Origin: an uncultured Lachnospiraceae bacterium
GTDB lineage: Bacteria > Bacillota > Clostridia > Lachnospirales > Lachnospiraceae
Assembly (NCBI GenBank): GCA_902794095.1
Contig: CADBFZ010000008.1
Coordinates: 1-64,000 of the forward strand
Reading direction: 5' to 3'
DNA length: 64,000 nt
This document shows, piece after piece, positions 8,206 through 18,174 of the stretch; position 1 is the first letter of the stretch; each line of letters opens with the position of its first letter. The translations under genes and the position numbers were made by a program. Under the pieces are notes generated by a model. It was not told where the DNA came from. It ran no database searches and saw only the letters and a list, made by a program, of their open reading frames with translations.

Positions 8206-10500
8206 TTATCTCCTGTTGAAATTGATGAGGCATCCCTTAAGGATGATTTGTCTCTCCTCATCGGTAAGACTGCCGAGTGTTAAGGTGAATTCCTTCATGC
8301 TGCCTGAAGCGGTATCAACCATGTATGCCTTGATGCTGTCTGCCTTATCGATAACCGCCTTCTTAATGCCGGGAACGAAGAGGTAATCAAGATTCTTGAA
8401 AGGAAGATCTCCGTCCTCGATGATGAAGGGAAGCATGCCCCAGTTGATAAGATTGGATCTGTATCTCTTGGTAGCATATTCATTGGCGATGTTTGCCCAT
8501 CCGCCGAGTACTCTCTGGCAGGATGCTGCCTGCTCTCTTGCGGAACCGTCGCCGGGTTTTACTGCGAAGATGGTAGAACCGATACCGGTGTTTTCTGCAT
8601 TTACATCGGAGAAGGTCTTGGTTACAACATCTGCAACAGCCTTGATCTCATCAGTCATATCGGCAAATGAAGATCCTGCTTCTCTCTTCTCTTCCTGTGC
8701 TCTTACTTCCTTAGCACGTCCTACATACTCGGGATCCTTACGTGAAAGTGCAAATTCAGCAAGTCCGAGAGGATTTGATCTGTAGCTGGAGGTTTCTCCT
8801 GAAGGGATCAGCTCATCGGTAGTGGTAACGGGATCATGGATCTCCGATACAACCTTGAGGATGAGATTATCCTGAAGAGCGGGCATCTTGGGCCAGTCTT
8901 TGATGTTGGGTCCGAGGATAAGCTTCTCATCGGGATTTGCAACATTACCTGAATTGAATACTCTCTTCTGGTAAATACCTGCATCAAAGTGATAGGTATA
9001 TTTATTGAAGTTTCCTTCGAAGTTCTCGGCACTTGTAAGAACTCCGCCGTTTGCTGCGGTTGCCGCAATACTTCTTGCATCCATAAGCGCAACTGATGCA
9101 ACCTGTCCGTTCTGAACCTTTGAACCTTCTCTGTTGGGGAAGTTTCTGGTTGAGTGACGGATCGAGAATGCGTTGTTTGAAGGAGTATCTCCTGCACCGA
9201 AGCAAGGTCCGCAGAATGCAGTCTTAAGGATTGCACCGGTCTCAAGAATGGTTGCTGCACAACCGTTCTTGATGATCTCCATGTATACGGGCATTGATGC
9301 GGGATAGATGCTGAGAGTAAACTCTCTGTCTCCGATTGATGCTCCCTTAAGGATGTCAGCTGCAGCGCAGATGTTTTCAAATCCGCCGCCGGCACATCCT
9401 GCGATGATACCCTGATCTACATAGAACTTGCCATCTTTGAGCTTGCTCATAAGCTCGAACTCGACCTTGTCTCCGAATGAAACCTTTGCTCTCTCCTCGG
9501 CCTCATGGATGATGTCTGCAGGATTTGCATTGAACTCATCGATGGTGAATGCGTTGCTGGGATGGAAAGGCATAGCAATCATGGGCTTGATCTCGGAGAG
9601 ATCTACGATAACCGCACCGTCATAGTATGCAACGGCACCGGGATCCATCTTGTAATAGTCTTCTCCTCTGCCGTGGATCTCGAGGAATTCCTTGGTCTTG
9701 TCATCGGTAACCCAAATAGATGACAGGCATGTCGTTTCTGTGGTCATTACATCGACACCGATTCTGAAATCTTCGGAAAGATTTGCAACGCCGGGTCCGA
9801 CGAACTCCATTACTTTATTCTTAACGTATCCGTTCTTAAATACTGCACCGATGATTGCGATTGCAACATCCTGAGGTCCTACGCCCTTTCTGGGTGCACC
9901 GGTAAGATAGATTGCTACGATACCGGGCATTGCTACGTCATAGGTCTGACCCAGGAGCTGCTTAACAAGCTCGGGTCCGCCTTCACCCATTGCCATCGTT
10001 CCGAGCGCACCGTATCTGGTGTGTGAATCGGAACCGAGGATCATCTTGCCGCATCCGGCCATCATCTCACGCTCGAACTGGTGAATGACTGCCTGGTGAG
10101 GAGGTACATAGATTCCGCCGTACTTTCTGGCAGCAGAAAGTCCGAATACATGGTCATCTTCATTGATGGTTCCGCCTACTGCACAAAGTGAGTTGTGGCA
10201 GTTGGTAAGAACATAGGGGATGGGGAACTTCTCAAGTCCCGAAGCTCTTGCAGTCTGGATGATACCTACGAAAGTGATATCGTGGCTTGCAAGTGAATCA
10301 TACTTGAGCTTAAGGTTCTCCATGTTTCCGGAGGTATTGTGCTTCTCCAAAATGGAGTAAGCCATGGTGGAGCGCTTAGCTGCAGCTTTGTCGGGAGCAC
10401 TTCCCGTAAGCGATGTAACCTTTGCGCTTGCTTCCGCGTTATCTTCAACCAGCTCAGTGCCGTTTACAAGATATGCGCCGCCGTCTGTAAGTCTGATCAT
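8206..10500 (-). CDS. Aconitase-family hydratase (YbhJ-like)
   Basis: 764-residue Fe-S hydro-lyase of the aconitase superfamily. It has cysteine motifs expected to ligate a [4Fe-4S] cluster (TNCHNSLC near residue 100 and FCGPCFGAG near residue 440) and a C-terminal swivel-type domain around [22 protein letters not shown] shortened here. The [19 protein letters not shown] segment matches the aconitase/homoaconitase active-site region. The overall pattern is closest to the putative hydratase group that includes E. coli YbhJ rather than to classic citrate-cycle aconitase, so the substrate is uncertain. Start: ATG at 10500 with GAGGAGA eight bases upstream; an in-frame ATG at 10515 lies on top of that site. 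No other citrate-cycle gene is next to it. Confidence 0.8.
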   Translation of the reverse strand: MIRLTDGGAYLVNGTELVEDNAEASAKVTSLTGSAPDKAAAKRSTMAYSILEKHNTSGNMENLKLKYDSLASHDITFVGIIQTARASGLEKFPIPYVLTNCHNSLCAVGGTINEDDHVFGLSAARKYGGIYVPPHQAVIHQFEREMMAGCGKMILGSDSHTRYGALGTMAMGEGGPELVKQLLGQTYDVAMPGIVAIYLTGAPRKGVGPQDVAIAIIGAVFKNGYVKNKVMEFVGPGVANLSEDFRIGVDVMTTETTCLSSIWVTDDKTKEFLEIHGRGEDYYKMDPGAVAYYDGAVIVDLSEIKPMIAMPFHPSNAFTIDEFNANPADIIHEAEERAKVSFGDKVEFELMSKLKDGKFYVDQGIIAGCAGGGFENICAAADILKGASIGDREFTLSIYPASMPVYMEIIKNGCAATILETGAILKTAFCGPCFGAGDTPSNNAFSIRHSTRNFPNREGSKVQNGQVASVALMDARSIAATAANGGVLTSAENFEGNFNKYTYHFDAGIYQKRVFNSGNVANPDEKLILGPNIKDWPKMPALQDNLILKVVSEIHDPVTTTDELIPSGETSSYRSNPLGLAEFALSRKDPEYVGRAKEVRAQEEKREAGSSFADMTDEIKAVADVVTKTFSDVNAENTGIGSTIFAVKPGDGSAREQAASCQRVLGGWANIANEYATKRYRSNLINWGMLPFIIEDGDLPFKNLDYLFVPGIKKAVIDKADSIKAYMVDTASGSMKEFTLTLGSLTDEERQIILKGCLINFNRR

Positions 10501-10520
10501 AATATATCTCCTCATAAATC

Positions 10521-10544
10521 GTACCGGAGCCGGAGCTCCGGTAC
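10521..10544 (-). repeat. Perfect 10-bp inverted repeat between glgP and hydratase gene
   Basis: GTACCGGAGC pairs with GCTCCGGTAC around a four-base loop. No T run follows on either strand, so it is more likely a message-processing or stability hairpin between two genes than a terminator. Confidence 0.7.
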
Positions 10545-10550
10545 ATTTAA

Positions 10551-13061
10551 TTACTTCTCTGTCTTTGCTGCTTTTCTCTTAAGAACTACCTTATCGAGAT
10601 GCCAGATCTCATCAACATACTGCTGAATGGTTCTGTCTGAAGTAAACTTTCCGGAACATGCTACATTGAGTATTGCGCTCTTAGCCCATGCCGACTGATT
10701 CTCGTAATACTCCACAATCTTGGCTCTTGCATCAGCATAGGACTTGAAATCCTTGAGAATGAAGTAAGTATCCGCCTTTGATGTGGACTGAGTATTCAGA
10801 AGGCTGTTGTAAAGAGGTCTGAAGAGCTCGGTGTCTGACGAATAGGTTCCGTTGATCAGCTGCATGAGAACGCGTCTGATATCGGGATCGTTGTTGAAGA
10901 TCTGCATGGGATCGTATCCGCCGTTATTCTCGAATGCGATTACCTCGTCGGAACTCATACCGAAGATGAATGCATTCTCTTCTCCGACTTCCTTAACGAT
11001 CTCTACGTTAGCACCGTCCATGGTTCCGAGAGTAAGTGCTCCGTTAAGCATGAACTTCATATTACCGGTTCCGGATGCTTCCTTGGATGCTGTTGAGATC
11101 TGCTCGGAAACATCGGATGCCGCAAAGATAAGTTCTGCGTTTGATACATTATAGTTCTCGATGAATACGATCTTCATAAGACCCTTAACATCGGGATCGT
11201 TGTTAACTACATCCGCAACGGAGTTGATAAGCTTGATGGTAAGCTTTGCATTTCTGTAACCCGCTGCTGCCTTTGCTCCGAAGATAAATGTTCTCGGAGT
11301 AAATTCCATATCGGGGTGATCCTTAAGTTCGTTGTACAGATACATGATATGGAGGATGTTCATAAGCTGTCTCTTATACTCGTGGAGACGCTTTACCTGA
11401 ACATCGAAGATCGATCTGGGATCTACTTCGATTCCGTTATGTTCGGATATGTACTTGGCAAGGCGGACCTTGTTGCGGTACTTGATATTCATGAACTCTT
11501 TCTGAGCCTTCTTGTCGTCGGCATAGATTGCAAGTTCGTGAATGTGAGGAAGATCGGTGATCCACTCATCTCCGATATGATCGGTGATCCAATCCGCAAG
11601 AAGAGGATTTCCGTGAAGGAGGAATCTTCTCTGGGTGATACCGTTTGTCTTATTATTGAACTTCTCGGGGAACATCTCGTAGAAGTCCCTGAGTTCCTGC
11701 TTCTTAAGAATCTCGGTGTGAAGTTCTGCAACACCGTTAACCGAATATCCGGATACGATAGCCATATGTGCCATCTTGACCTGTCCGTCATAAATGATGG
11801 CCATCTTGCGGATCTTCTCATTAACATCAACACCGGGAACGTTTGAATACTTCTCTTTAACCTGCTCGATGAATCTTCTGTTGATCTCCTCGACTATCTG
11901 ATAGATTCTGGGAAGGAGACGACTGAAGAGTTCGATGGGCCACTTCTCGAGAGCTTCGCTCATGATGGTGTGGTTGGTATAAGCGCATGTCTTGGTGGTA
12001 ACATCCCACGCTTCGTCCCAGGAAAGGCCGTAGTCATCCATAAGAACTCTCATAAGCTCTGCGATCGCAACGGTAGGATGTGTATCGTTGAGCTGGAAGG
12101 TAACCTTCTCATGGAACTTCTTGATGTCTTTATGACTGCGCATATACTTATCAACTGCTTCCTGAACGGATGCTGAGATGAAGAAGTACTGCTGCTTAAG
12201 TCTGAGTTCCTTGCCTGCATAGTGGTTATCGTTGGGATAAAGAACCTCAACGATATTCTTGGCAAGGTTTGCCTGTTCAACGGATCTCTGATAATCACCC
12301 TTGTCGAATGCATCCAGTTGGAAACATTCAACAGGCTCTGCATCCCAAATTCTGAGGGTGTTAACGATTCCGTTTCCGTAACCTACGATGGGAATGTCAA
12401 AGGGAATTGCTCTTACTGACTGATAGTCCTTCTGAGTGAAGATTCCTCTTCCCTTCTCATCGGTATGAAAATCAACATATCCGCCGAACTTGATCTCCTT
12501 GGCATATTCGGGACGGCGGAGTTCGAAAGGATTGCCGTTTGCAAGCCAGTTGTCGGGAACTTCTACCTGATAGCCGTCCTCGATCTTCTGCTTGAACATT
12601 CCGTAACGATAGCGGATTCCGCATCCGTATGCGGGATATCCTAAGGTTGCCAGTGAATCCAGGAAACATGCTGCGAGTCTTCCGAGACCACCGTTTCCGA
12701 GAGCTGCATCGGGTTCCTGATCTTCGACCACATTCAGGTCGAGTCCCATTTCCTCACATGCTTCTTTGACAGACTTGTAAGCCTCCATGTTAATAAGGCT
12801 GTTGCCGAGTGCTCTTCCCATAAGGAATTCCATCGACATGTAGTAAACCATCTTGGGATCTTCTTTTTCATATGCTTCCTGGGTCTCGATCCACATATCC
12901 ATGATCTGATCCTTGATTGCATATGATACTGCCTGGAAGATCTGCTGGGGAGTTGCCTCCTCCATGGATTTTCTGAAAAGCGTCTTTACGTTGTAATTGA
13001 CACTTCTCTTGAAAAGTTCCTTATCAAACTTATCTCTCTTTGTAGCACCTGAATTCTTCAA
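10551..13061 (-). CDS. glgP: Glycogen (alpha-glucan) phosphorylase
   Basis: Cytoplasmic PLP enzyme that releases glucose-1-phosphate from glycogen or maltodextrins. At 836 residues it has the normal length. Visible family features are the early [17 protein letters not shown] segment, the glycine-rich [17 protein letters not shown] segment near residue 120 and the PLP-lysine region [15 protein letters not shown] near residue 650. Start: TTG at 13061, with AAGGAG about eight bases upstream and 32 bases after the ileS stop. A longer frame to an ATG at 13142 would run back over ileS and lacks a good ribosome site. It works with GlgX at 41-43 kb, both in storage-glucan breakdown. Confidence 0.95.
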   Translation of the reverse strand: MKNSGATKRDKFDKELFKRSVNYNVKTLFRKSMEEATPQQIFQAVSYAIKDQIMDMWIETQEAYEKEDPKMVYYMSMEFLMGRALGNSLINMEAYKSVKEACEEMGLDLNVVEDQEPDAALGNGGLGRLAACFLDSLATLGYPAYGCGIRYRYGMFKQKIEDGYQVEVPDNWLANGNPFELRRPEYAKEIKFGGYVDFHTDEKGRGIFTQKDYQSVRAIPFDIPIVGYGNGIVNTLRIWDAEPVECFQLDAFDKGDYQRSVEQANLAKNIVEVLYPNDNHYAGKELRLKQQYFFISASVQEAVDKYMRSHKDIKKFHEKVTFQLNDTHPTVAIAELMRVLMDDYGLSWDEAWDVTTKTCAYTNHTIMSEALEKWPIELFSRLLPRIYQIVEEINRRFIEQVKEKYSNVPGVDVNEKIRKMAIIYDGQVKMAHMAIVSGYSVNGVAELHTEILKKQELRDFYEMFPEKFNNKTNGITQRRFLLHGNPLLADWITDHIGDEWITDLPHIHELAIYADDKKAQKEFMNIKYRNKVRLAKYISEHNGIEVDPRSIFDVQVKRLHEYKRQLMNILHIMYLYNELKDHPDMEFTPRTFIFGAKAAAGYRNAKLTIKLINSVADVVNNDPDVKGLMKIVFIENYNVSNAELIFAASDVSEQISTASKEASGTGNMKFMLNGALTLGTMDGANVEIVKEVGEENAFIFGMSSDEVIAFENNGGYDPMQIFNNDPDIRRVLMQLINGTYSSDTELFRPLYNSLLNTQSTSKADTYFILKDFKSYADARAKIVEYYENQSAWAKSAILNVACSGKFTSDRTIQQYVDEIWHLDKVVLKRKAAKTEK

Positions 13062-13093
13062 TATCGTATCTCCTTTCAAAGAAATATGATTTG

Positions 13094-16000
13094 TCAGATT
13101 TTTTCGAGACTGATGGTAACCTTTTCTCCGTTGATATCCCATTCTTTGGAGAATGCGAAATCTTTACCTGATGCAATTTCATCTGCGAGAAGCTTAGTAG
13201 CGATCTGCTCCTCATTCTTCTTAACTATTCCAAGAAGCTTGTCGTTTCCGTTGAGCGAGATACGGATGTGATCCATAACCTCGAATCCGGAATCCTTACG
13301 CATGGTCTGAACCTTGGAAACAAGCTCTGCCGCAAATCCTTCCTCGATGAGCTCCTCGGTGAGGTTAAGATCGAGTACTACGGTCATGCCGTGATCTTCG
13401 GATGCTTCATAGCCTTCCTTCTTGGTCATCTCGATAAGAAGGTCTTCCTTGGTAAGCTCTACGGAATCTCCATTTACGTCGAATGAAAGAGCCCCCTTGG
13501 ATTCAAGCTCATCCATAGCCGCATTTCCATCGATCTCCTTAAGGTACTTCTGGATTCCTCCGAGAAGCTTTCCGTACTTAGGTCCTACGGTCTTAAGCTG
13601 AGGCTTGAAGATATATGTGGTGAACTCTCTTACGTCCTCGGCAAAAAGAACTTCCTTGACATTGAGTTCTTCTCTGATGATGTCGATGTAGAACTCGTCA
13701 AGCTTCTCATCACTCTTGATATACATCTTGGAGATGGGCTGACGGTTCTTTACTGCGCCTTCATTTCTGCATGCACGTCCGAGAACAACCGCATCGAGAA
13801 CGGTCTCCATCTTCTCCTCGAGCTCTGTGTCGATGAGCTTTTCATCAGCTACGGGATAATCGCAGAGATGGATGCTCTCGGGAGCGGAAGGATCTGAATT
13901 TCTTACGATGTTCTGATAAATGCTCTCAGTCATGAAAGGAATCATGGGAGCTGCTACCTTGGAAATGGTAACAAGTGCGGTGTAAAGGGTCATGTAAGCG
14001 TTGATCTTGTCCTGCTCCATTCCCTTAGCCCAGAATCTCTCACGGCTGCGGCGTACATACCAGTTACTCATCTCATCGACGAACTTCTCAAGTGCTGCGC
14101 CCGCCTCGGGAATCTTGTACTGATCAAGGTCGCTGTCAACTTCTTTTACGCAGGTGTTAAGCCTGGAAAGAAGCCACTTATCCATAACAGGAAGCTTATC
14201 GTACTCAAGGCTGTACTTTCCGGCATCGAAACCGTCGATGTTTGCATAGAGTACGAAGAATGCATATGTGTTCCAAAGAGTACCGAGGAACTTTCTCTGT
14301 CCTTCGATAACTGCAGCCTCGGAGAATCTCTTGGGAAGCCAGGGAGCCGCGCTGGTATAGAAATACCATCTGATGGCATCCGCACCGAACTTGCCGAGAG
14401 CTTCCATGGGATCTACGACATTTCCGAGATGCTTACTCATCTTTCTGCCCTGTTCATCCTGAACATGACCGAGAACGATGACATTCTCATAAGGGGACTT
14501 GTTGAACAGAAGTGTTCCTTCAGCCATAAGGGAGTAGAACCATCCTCTGGTCTGATCGACAGCTTCGGAAATGAATGCTGCGGGGAACTGCTGCTCAAAA
14601 AGCTCTTTGTTTTCAAAAGGATAATGGTGCTGAGCAAAAGGCATTGCACCTGAGTCAAACCAGCAGTCGATAACTTCGGGAACTCTCTTCATCGAGCCGC
14701 CGCAGTCGGGACACTTGCAGGTTATCTCATCGATATAAGGTCTGTGGAGTTCGACGGTCTTAGCCTTCTCATCTCCGCTTGCCGCAAAGAGTTCTTCTCT
14801 TGAACCGATGCAGATTCTCTTTCCGCACTCGCACTCCCAGATGTTAAGCGGTGTGCCCCAGTAACGGTTTCTTGAAAGAGCCCAGTCCTGAATGTTCTCG
14901 AGCCAGTTTCCGAAACGTCCTGTTCCGATTGACTCGGGCATCCAGTGAACGGTCTTGTTGTTTCTTACAAGATCATCCTTAACTGCGCTAACCTTTACAT
15001 ACCATGACTCACGAGCATAGTAGAGAAGGGGAGTATCACATCTCCAGCAGAAAGGATAATCGTGCTCGAACTTGGGAGCATCAAATAGTTTTCCGTCGGC
15101 ATCCAGATCCTTGAGAACAAGGGGATCGGCATCCTTAACGAACTTTCCTTCGTAAGGAGTATCTGCGGTCATGTTACCCTTGCTGTCTACGAACTGTACG
15201 AAGGGAAGGTCATACTCGCGGCCTACACGGGAGTCATCCTCACCGAATGCGGGAGCGATATGAACGATACCGGTACCGTCGGTCATTGTTACATAATCGT
15301 CTTTGACGATGAAATGTGCTTTCTTGTGCTGCTTGTCAGCTGCCTTTGCCGCACCTTCGAAGAGAGGCTCATACTCCATTCTCTCAAGGTCCGATCCGAC
15401 ATACTTCTCTATCACTTCGTAAGCGGGAGCATCATCGGTCTTAAACTTGCCGAGAACGGTATCGCAAAGTGCCTCAGCAAGGATATAGGTAAATCCGTCG
15501 GCTGCCTTAACCTTTACATAGCTCTCGGAAGGGTTAACGCAGAGTGCAACGTTTGAAGGAAGGGTCCAGGGAGTAGTGGTCCATGCAAGGAAGTAGAAAT
15601 CCCCGTCCTTAGCCTTGAAACGAACGATGGCGGAACGCTCCTTTACGGTCTTATAACCCTGAGCTACCTCGTGTGAGGAAAGAGGGGTTCCGCATCTGGG
15701 GCAGTAAGGAACGATCTTGAAGCCCTTGTAGAGCAGTCCCTTGTCCCAGATAGTCTTAAGAGCCCACCATTCGGACTCGATATAGTTGTCATCATAGGTG
15801 ATGTAGGGATTGTCCATGTCAGCCCAGAAGCCGATCTTACCGGAGAAATCCTCCCACATTCCCTTATATTTCCATACGGACTCCTTACACTTGCCGATGA
15901 AAGGCTCAAGTCCGTAGCTTTCGATCTGTTCCTTGCCGTTGATGCCCAGGAGTTTTTCAACCTCAAGCTCTACGGGAAGACCATGAGTATCCCATCCGGC

Positions 16001-16246
16001 CTTTCTGGGAACCTGATATCCCTTCATGGTACGGTATCTGGGAATCATGTCCTTGATGGTACGGGTCTCTACATGACCGATATGGGGCTTTCCGTTTGCA
16101 GTGGGAGGTCCGTCATAGAATGTATAGATCGGTCCTTCCTTGCGGGAATCAATGCTCTTTCTGAATATGTCATTCTCCGCCCAGAATTTTTCTACTTCTT
16201 CCTCTCTCTGAGTAAATGAGAGATCGGAATTAACCTGCTTATACAT
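13094..16246 (-). CDS. ileS: Isoleucyl-tRNA synthetase, type 2
   Basis: Charges tRNA-Ile with isoleucine, a class I synthetase with CP1 editing domain. The 1050-residue protein shows the HIGH motif as PHIGH (54-58) after DGPPTANGK and the KMSKS loop as KMSKHLGN near residue 600. The long C-terminal region, the GPPTANG form of the first motif and the KMSKH form fit the eukaryote-like type 2 enzyme, a group that includes mupirocin-insensitive IleS, rather than the roughly 930-residue type 1. The ATG has AGGAGG five bases upstream. It has its own consensus promoter and a short leader with a terminator-like hairpin. Confidence 0.97.
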   Translation of the reverse strand: MYKQVNSDLSFTQREEEVEKFWAENDIFRKSIDSRKEGPIYTFYDGPPTANGKPHIGHVETRTIKDMIPRYRTMKGYQVPRKAGWDTHGLPVELEVEKLLGINGKEQIESYGLEPFIGKCKESVWKYKGMWEDFSGKIGFWADMDNPYITYDDNYIESEWWALKTIWDKGLLYKGFKIVPYCPRCGTPLSSHEVAQGYKTVKERSAIVRFKAKDGDFYFLAWTTTPWTLPSNVALCVNPSESYVKVKAADGFTYILAEALCDTVLGKFKTDDAPAYEVIEKYVGSDLERMEYEPLFEGAAKAADKQHKKAHFIVKDDYVTMTDGTGIVHIAPAFGEDDSRVGREYDLPFVQFVDSKGNMTADTPYEGKFVKDADPLVLKDLDADGKLFDAPKFEHDYPFCWRCDTPLLYYARESWYVKVSAVKDDLVRNNKTVHWMPESIGTGRFGNWLENIQDWALSRNRYWGTPLNIWECECGKRICIGSREELFAASGDEKAKTVELHRPYIDEITCKCPDCGGSMKRVPEVIDCWFDSGAMPFAQHHYPFENKELFEQQFPAAFISEAVDQTRGWFYSLMAEGTLLFNKSPYENVIVLGHVQDEQGRKMSKHLGNVVDPMEALGKFGADAIRWYFYTSAAPWLPKRFSEAAVIEGQRKFLGTLWNTYAFFVLYANIDGFDAGKYSLEYDKLPVMDKWLLSRLNTCVKEVDSDLDQYKIPEAGAALEKFVDEMSNWYVRRSRERFWAKGMEQDKINAYMTLYTALVTISKVAAPMIPFMTESIYQNIVRNSDPSAPESIHLCDYPVADEKLIDTELEEKMETVLDAVVLGRACRNEGAVKNRQPISKMYIKSDEKLDEFYIDIIREELNVKEVLFAEDVREFTTYIFKPQLKTVGPKYGKLLGGIQKYLKEIDGNAAMDELESKGALSFDVNGDSVELTKEDLLIEMTKKEGYEASEDHGMTVVLDLNLTEELIEEGFAAELVSKVQTMRKDSGFEVMDHIRISLNGNDKLLGIVKKNEEQIATKLLADEIASGKDFAFSKEWDINGEKVTISLEKI

Positions 16247-16267
16247 AAATTCCTCCTGTAATAAAAA

Positions 16268-16301
16268 ACAAACCTCACCCTGGTAAGCGAGGCGTCTTTG
16301 C
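16268..16301 (-). terminator. Terminator-like hairpin in the ileS leader
   Basis: Minus strand: GCAAAGACGCCTC is followed by GAGG and TTTG, so CAAA pairs with TTTG and CCTC with GAGG around a bulge, then a TTTTTT tail. It lies between the ileS promoter and its ribosome site, which suggests attenuation. An alternative pairing of CTTAC with GTGAG is possible. Confidence 0.55.
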
Positions 16302-16331
16302 TTTTTCTACTATAAAAATGTATCAAACGCA

Positions 16332-16360
16332 ATTTTAGTGGAAAATGCCGATATTGTCAA
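16332..16360 (-). promoter_or_regulatory. ileS: ileS promoter
   Basis: Minus-strand TTGACA (16355-16360), 17 bp, TAAAAT (16332-16337): near-perfect sigma-A type. Predicted leader is about 80 bases. Confidence 0.85.
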
Positions 16361-16379
16361 TATTATCGGGGGTTTTGCA

Positions 16380-16408
16380 TTGTTTTTTGATAACGCGAAA
16401 TATATAAT
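16380..16408 (+). promoter_or_regulatory. Promoter of the diguanylate cyclase gene
   Basis: Plus-strand TTGTTT (16380-16385), 17 bp, TATAAT (16403-16408), about 32 bases before the start codon, back to back with the ileS promoter. Confidence 0.65.
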
Positions 16409-16440
16409 ATTTATATCTATTTTCATGCGAGGTCCGGAAT

Positions 16441-18024
16441 ATGAAGGAAGAGCAGAAAAAAGAAAAGAAAGCCAAGATCAAAAGCGCAAGAAAAGCCGGA
16501 ATTTCGAACAAAATGTTCACTCTGGCCGTCCTGCCGATAGTCCTTTTTTCGGTTGCCATCATTTTTGCGGGAATCCCTCTCTTAACGGATGTCCTTCACG
16601 ATGCGGCGGAAAAAGAGCTCAGGGACGCGGCCGCAACAGTTGCCCTTATGATGGACGCAACATACCCCGGCGATTATCGTCTTACGGGCAGCAATTCCCT
16701 TTATCTGTACAAGGGAAACACCGATATCACAAGTGATTATTCCGTGGTCGATCTGGTCAAAGAATCCACGGGTCTTGAGATTACCATTTTCTACAAAGAC
16801 ACAAGAATCCTGACCACGCTGACGGATGAATACGGTACCAGAGCAGTGGGAACGGGAGTTGCGTCCCAGATCTACGATAAAGTCTATGAGCACGGCGAGG
16901 AAGCCTTCTACGACAATACGATCATTTCCGGAATACCCTATTTCACATACTATATGCCTCTGGTTTCGAGTCACGGAAACATCCAGGGCATGGTCGCGGC
17001 GGCAAAACCCGCTTCAATGGTCAAAGGCTTTATACGCAAATATGTACTGATCCTGATGTGTATCGCCGTAGTTTTGGCCGCTTTAATGATCGTTATTGTA
17101 ATCAGGATCACCAAGCCCCTGACAGACACGGCAGACAAGATATTCCTGTTTATCAAAGAGGCATCCGGCGGAAATACGACCGTCAACCTGGATGAAAGCG
17201 TCCTTTCACGTAAGGATGAGCTGGGTGAGCTCGGAGAAAATGTCCTCAGCCTTCAACGGTCCATGAGAAACATGATGGAATCCGATCCCCTGACAGGCCT
17301 TTTCAACCGCCGCTCCGCTCACAGAAGACTGGCGCCCATAGTTGCAAAGGCCAAGAATTCACCCGACTCCTTCTGTATCTGCATCGGAGACATCGATTTT
17401 TTTAAGCATGTTAACGACACCTACGGTCATGACGCCGGCGACGAAGTTCTGATAAAGGTAGCGGAGATCATCAAAGAGCACATGAAAAACTACGGCTTCG
17501 TAGCCCGCTGGGGCGGCGAAGAGTTCCTCTTGGTATTTGACAGAACAAGCCTTCTTATGGCGGAAAACAGCCTATGGGGACTTCTGGATAAGATCAGAGC
17601 TGCGGAGATCAGATACGATAACTACGTGATCAAGGTCACGATGAGCTACGGCGTCAGCGAATGGGATAAAAAAGAAAGCGTCGACGCCCTTATAAAGAGC
17701 GCCGACGATAAACTCTACTATGCTAAAAACAATGGCAGAAACAGGGTTGTCAGTGTGATTGAATCGGAAAACGGAGAATCTTCCGAGGATAACGAGCTTG
17801 AAAAGCTGCTTATATCCATCGGAGGTGCCGCACCGAGCTCTTCTTCAGGCTCCGAAGACGGTCATTTCGAAAACCTTTCGGCTCAGGCACTTGAGGACAT
17901 TTTAAGTGGCAAGGCGGATGAAGAAGCTGCTTTGGACGGTACCGATCACATGCCGGCTCCCATTACTTTCTCCGAAGATTCCTACACCGAAAGTCCTCTG
18001 TTGGGTAATAGTTCCGTAAAATAA
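16441..18024 (+). CDS. Membrane diguanylate cyclase (sensor-HAMP-GGDEF)
   Basis: Predicted to make cyclic di-GMP from GTP in response to an outside signal. 527 residues: membrane helix about 27-46, extracytoplasmic Cache-like sensor about 47-200, second helix about 201-223, HAMP about 224-275, and GGDEF domain about 280-440 with the active motif GGEEF (358-362) and the conserved DPLTGLFNRR start. The RxxD inhibitory site normally found just upstream of GGEEF reads KNYG, so product feedback through that site is not expected. A roughly 85-residue acidic, serine-rich tail follows the catalytic domain. The gene stands alone on the plus strand with GAGG eight bases before the ATG. Confidence 0.9.
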   Translation: MKEEQKKEKKAKIKSARKAGISNKMFTLAVLPIVLFSVAIIFAGIPLLTDVLHDAAEKELRDAAATVALMMDATYPGDYRLTGSNSLYLYKGNTDITSDYSVVDLVKESTGLEITIFYKDTRILTTLTDEYGTRAVGTGVASQIYDKVYEHGEEAFYDNTIISGIPYFTYYMPLVSSHGNIQGMVAAAKPASMVKGFIRKYVLILMCIAVVLAALMIVIVIRITKPLTDTADKIFLFIKEASGGNTTVNLDESVLSRKDELGELGENVLSLQRSMRNMMESDPLTGLFNRRSAHRRLAPIVAKAKNSPDSFCICIGDIDFFKHVNDTYGHDAGDEVLIKVAEIIKEHMKNYGFVARWGGEEFLLVFDRTSLLMAENSLWGLLDKIRAAEIRYDNYVIKVTMSYGVSEWDKKESVDALIKSADDKLYYAKNNGRNRVVSVIESENGESSEDNELEKLLISIGGAAPSSSSGSEDGHFENLSAQALEDILSGKADEEAALDGTDHMPAPITFSEDSYTESPLLGNSSVK

Positions 18025-18079
18025 AACCTTTCACCGTATCCGTCCCATTCACCGAAACCTTCAGTGAGGCGGGACGTAG

Positions 18080-18123
18080 CTGTCGGATATATGAGTTCTA
18101 TCTTTGATTAGTATATCGGACAG
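18080..18123. repeat. Imperfect inverted repeat between convergent genes
   Basis: Arms CTGTCGGATATA (18080-18091) and TATATCGGACAG (18112-18123) match at 11 of 12 positions around a 20-base loop. Just upstream, GTCCC (18049-18053 region) and GGGAC (18071-18075 region) can also pair. With the terminator that follows, most of the 147-base gap is structured. Confidence 0.55.
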
Positions 18124-18143
18124 GCTTGCAGGTAACTTAACAA

Positions 18144-18174
18144 GGCAGGGTATAAACCCTGCCCTGATTTTTTA
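18144..18174 (+). terminator. Terminator of the diguanylate cyclase gene
   Basis: Perfect stem GGCAGGGT/ACCCTGCC (18144-18163) followed by CTGATTTTTT on the plus strand. It touches the stop codon of the convergent EamA gene and may also help end that transcript, although its T tract on the minus strand is weak. Confidence 0.85.

Noticed and set aside
13062-13142. Earlier start of GlgP at 13142
   Set aside because: It overlaps the end of ileS and lacks an SD, whereas the TTG at 13061 has AAGGAG and begins where the phosphorylase family usually begins.
16247-16340. T-box leader for ileS
   Set aside because: The leader from the promoter to the start is only about 80 bases. It lacks the conserved T-box bulge sequence and a specifier stem, although it has a terminator-like hairpin.
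18025-18140. c-di-GMP riboswitch near the diguanylate cyclase
   Set aside because: The inverted repeats do not carry the conserved GEMM core or tetraloop receptor, and the element lies downstream of the gene.
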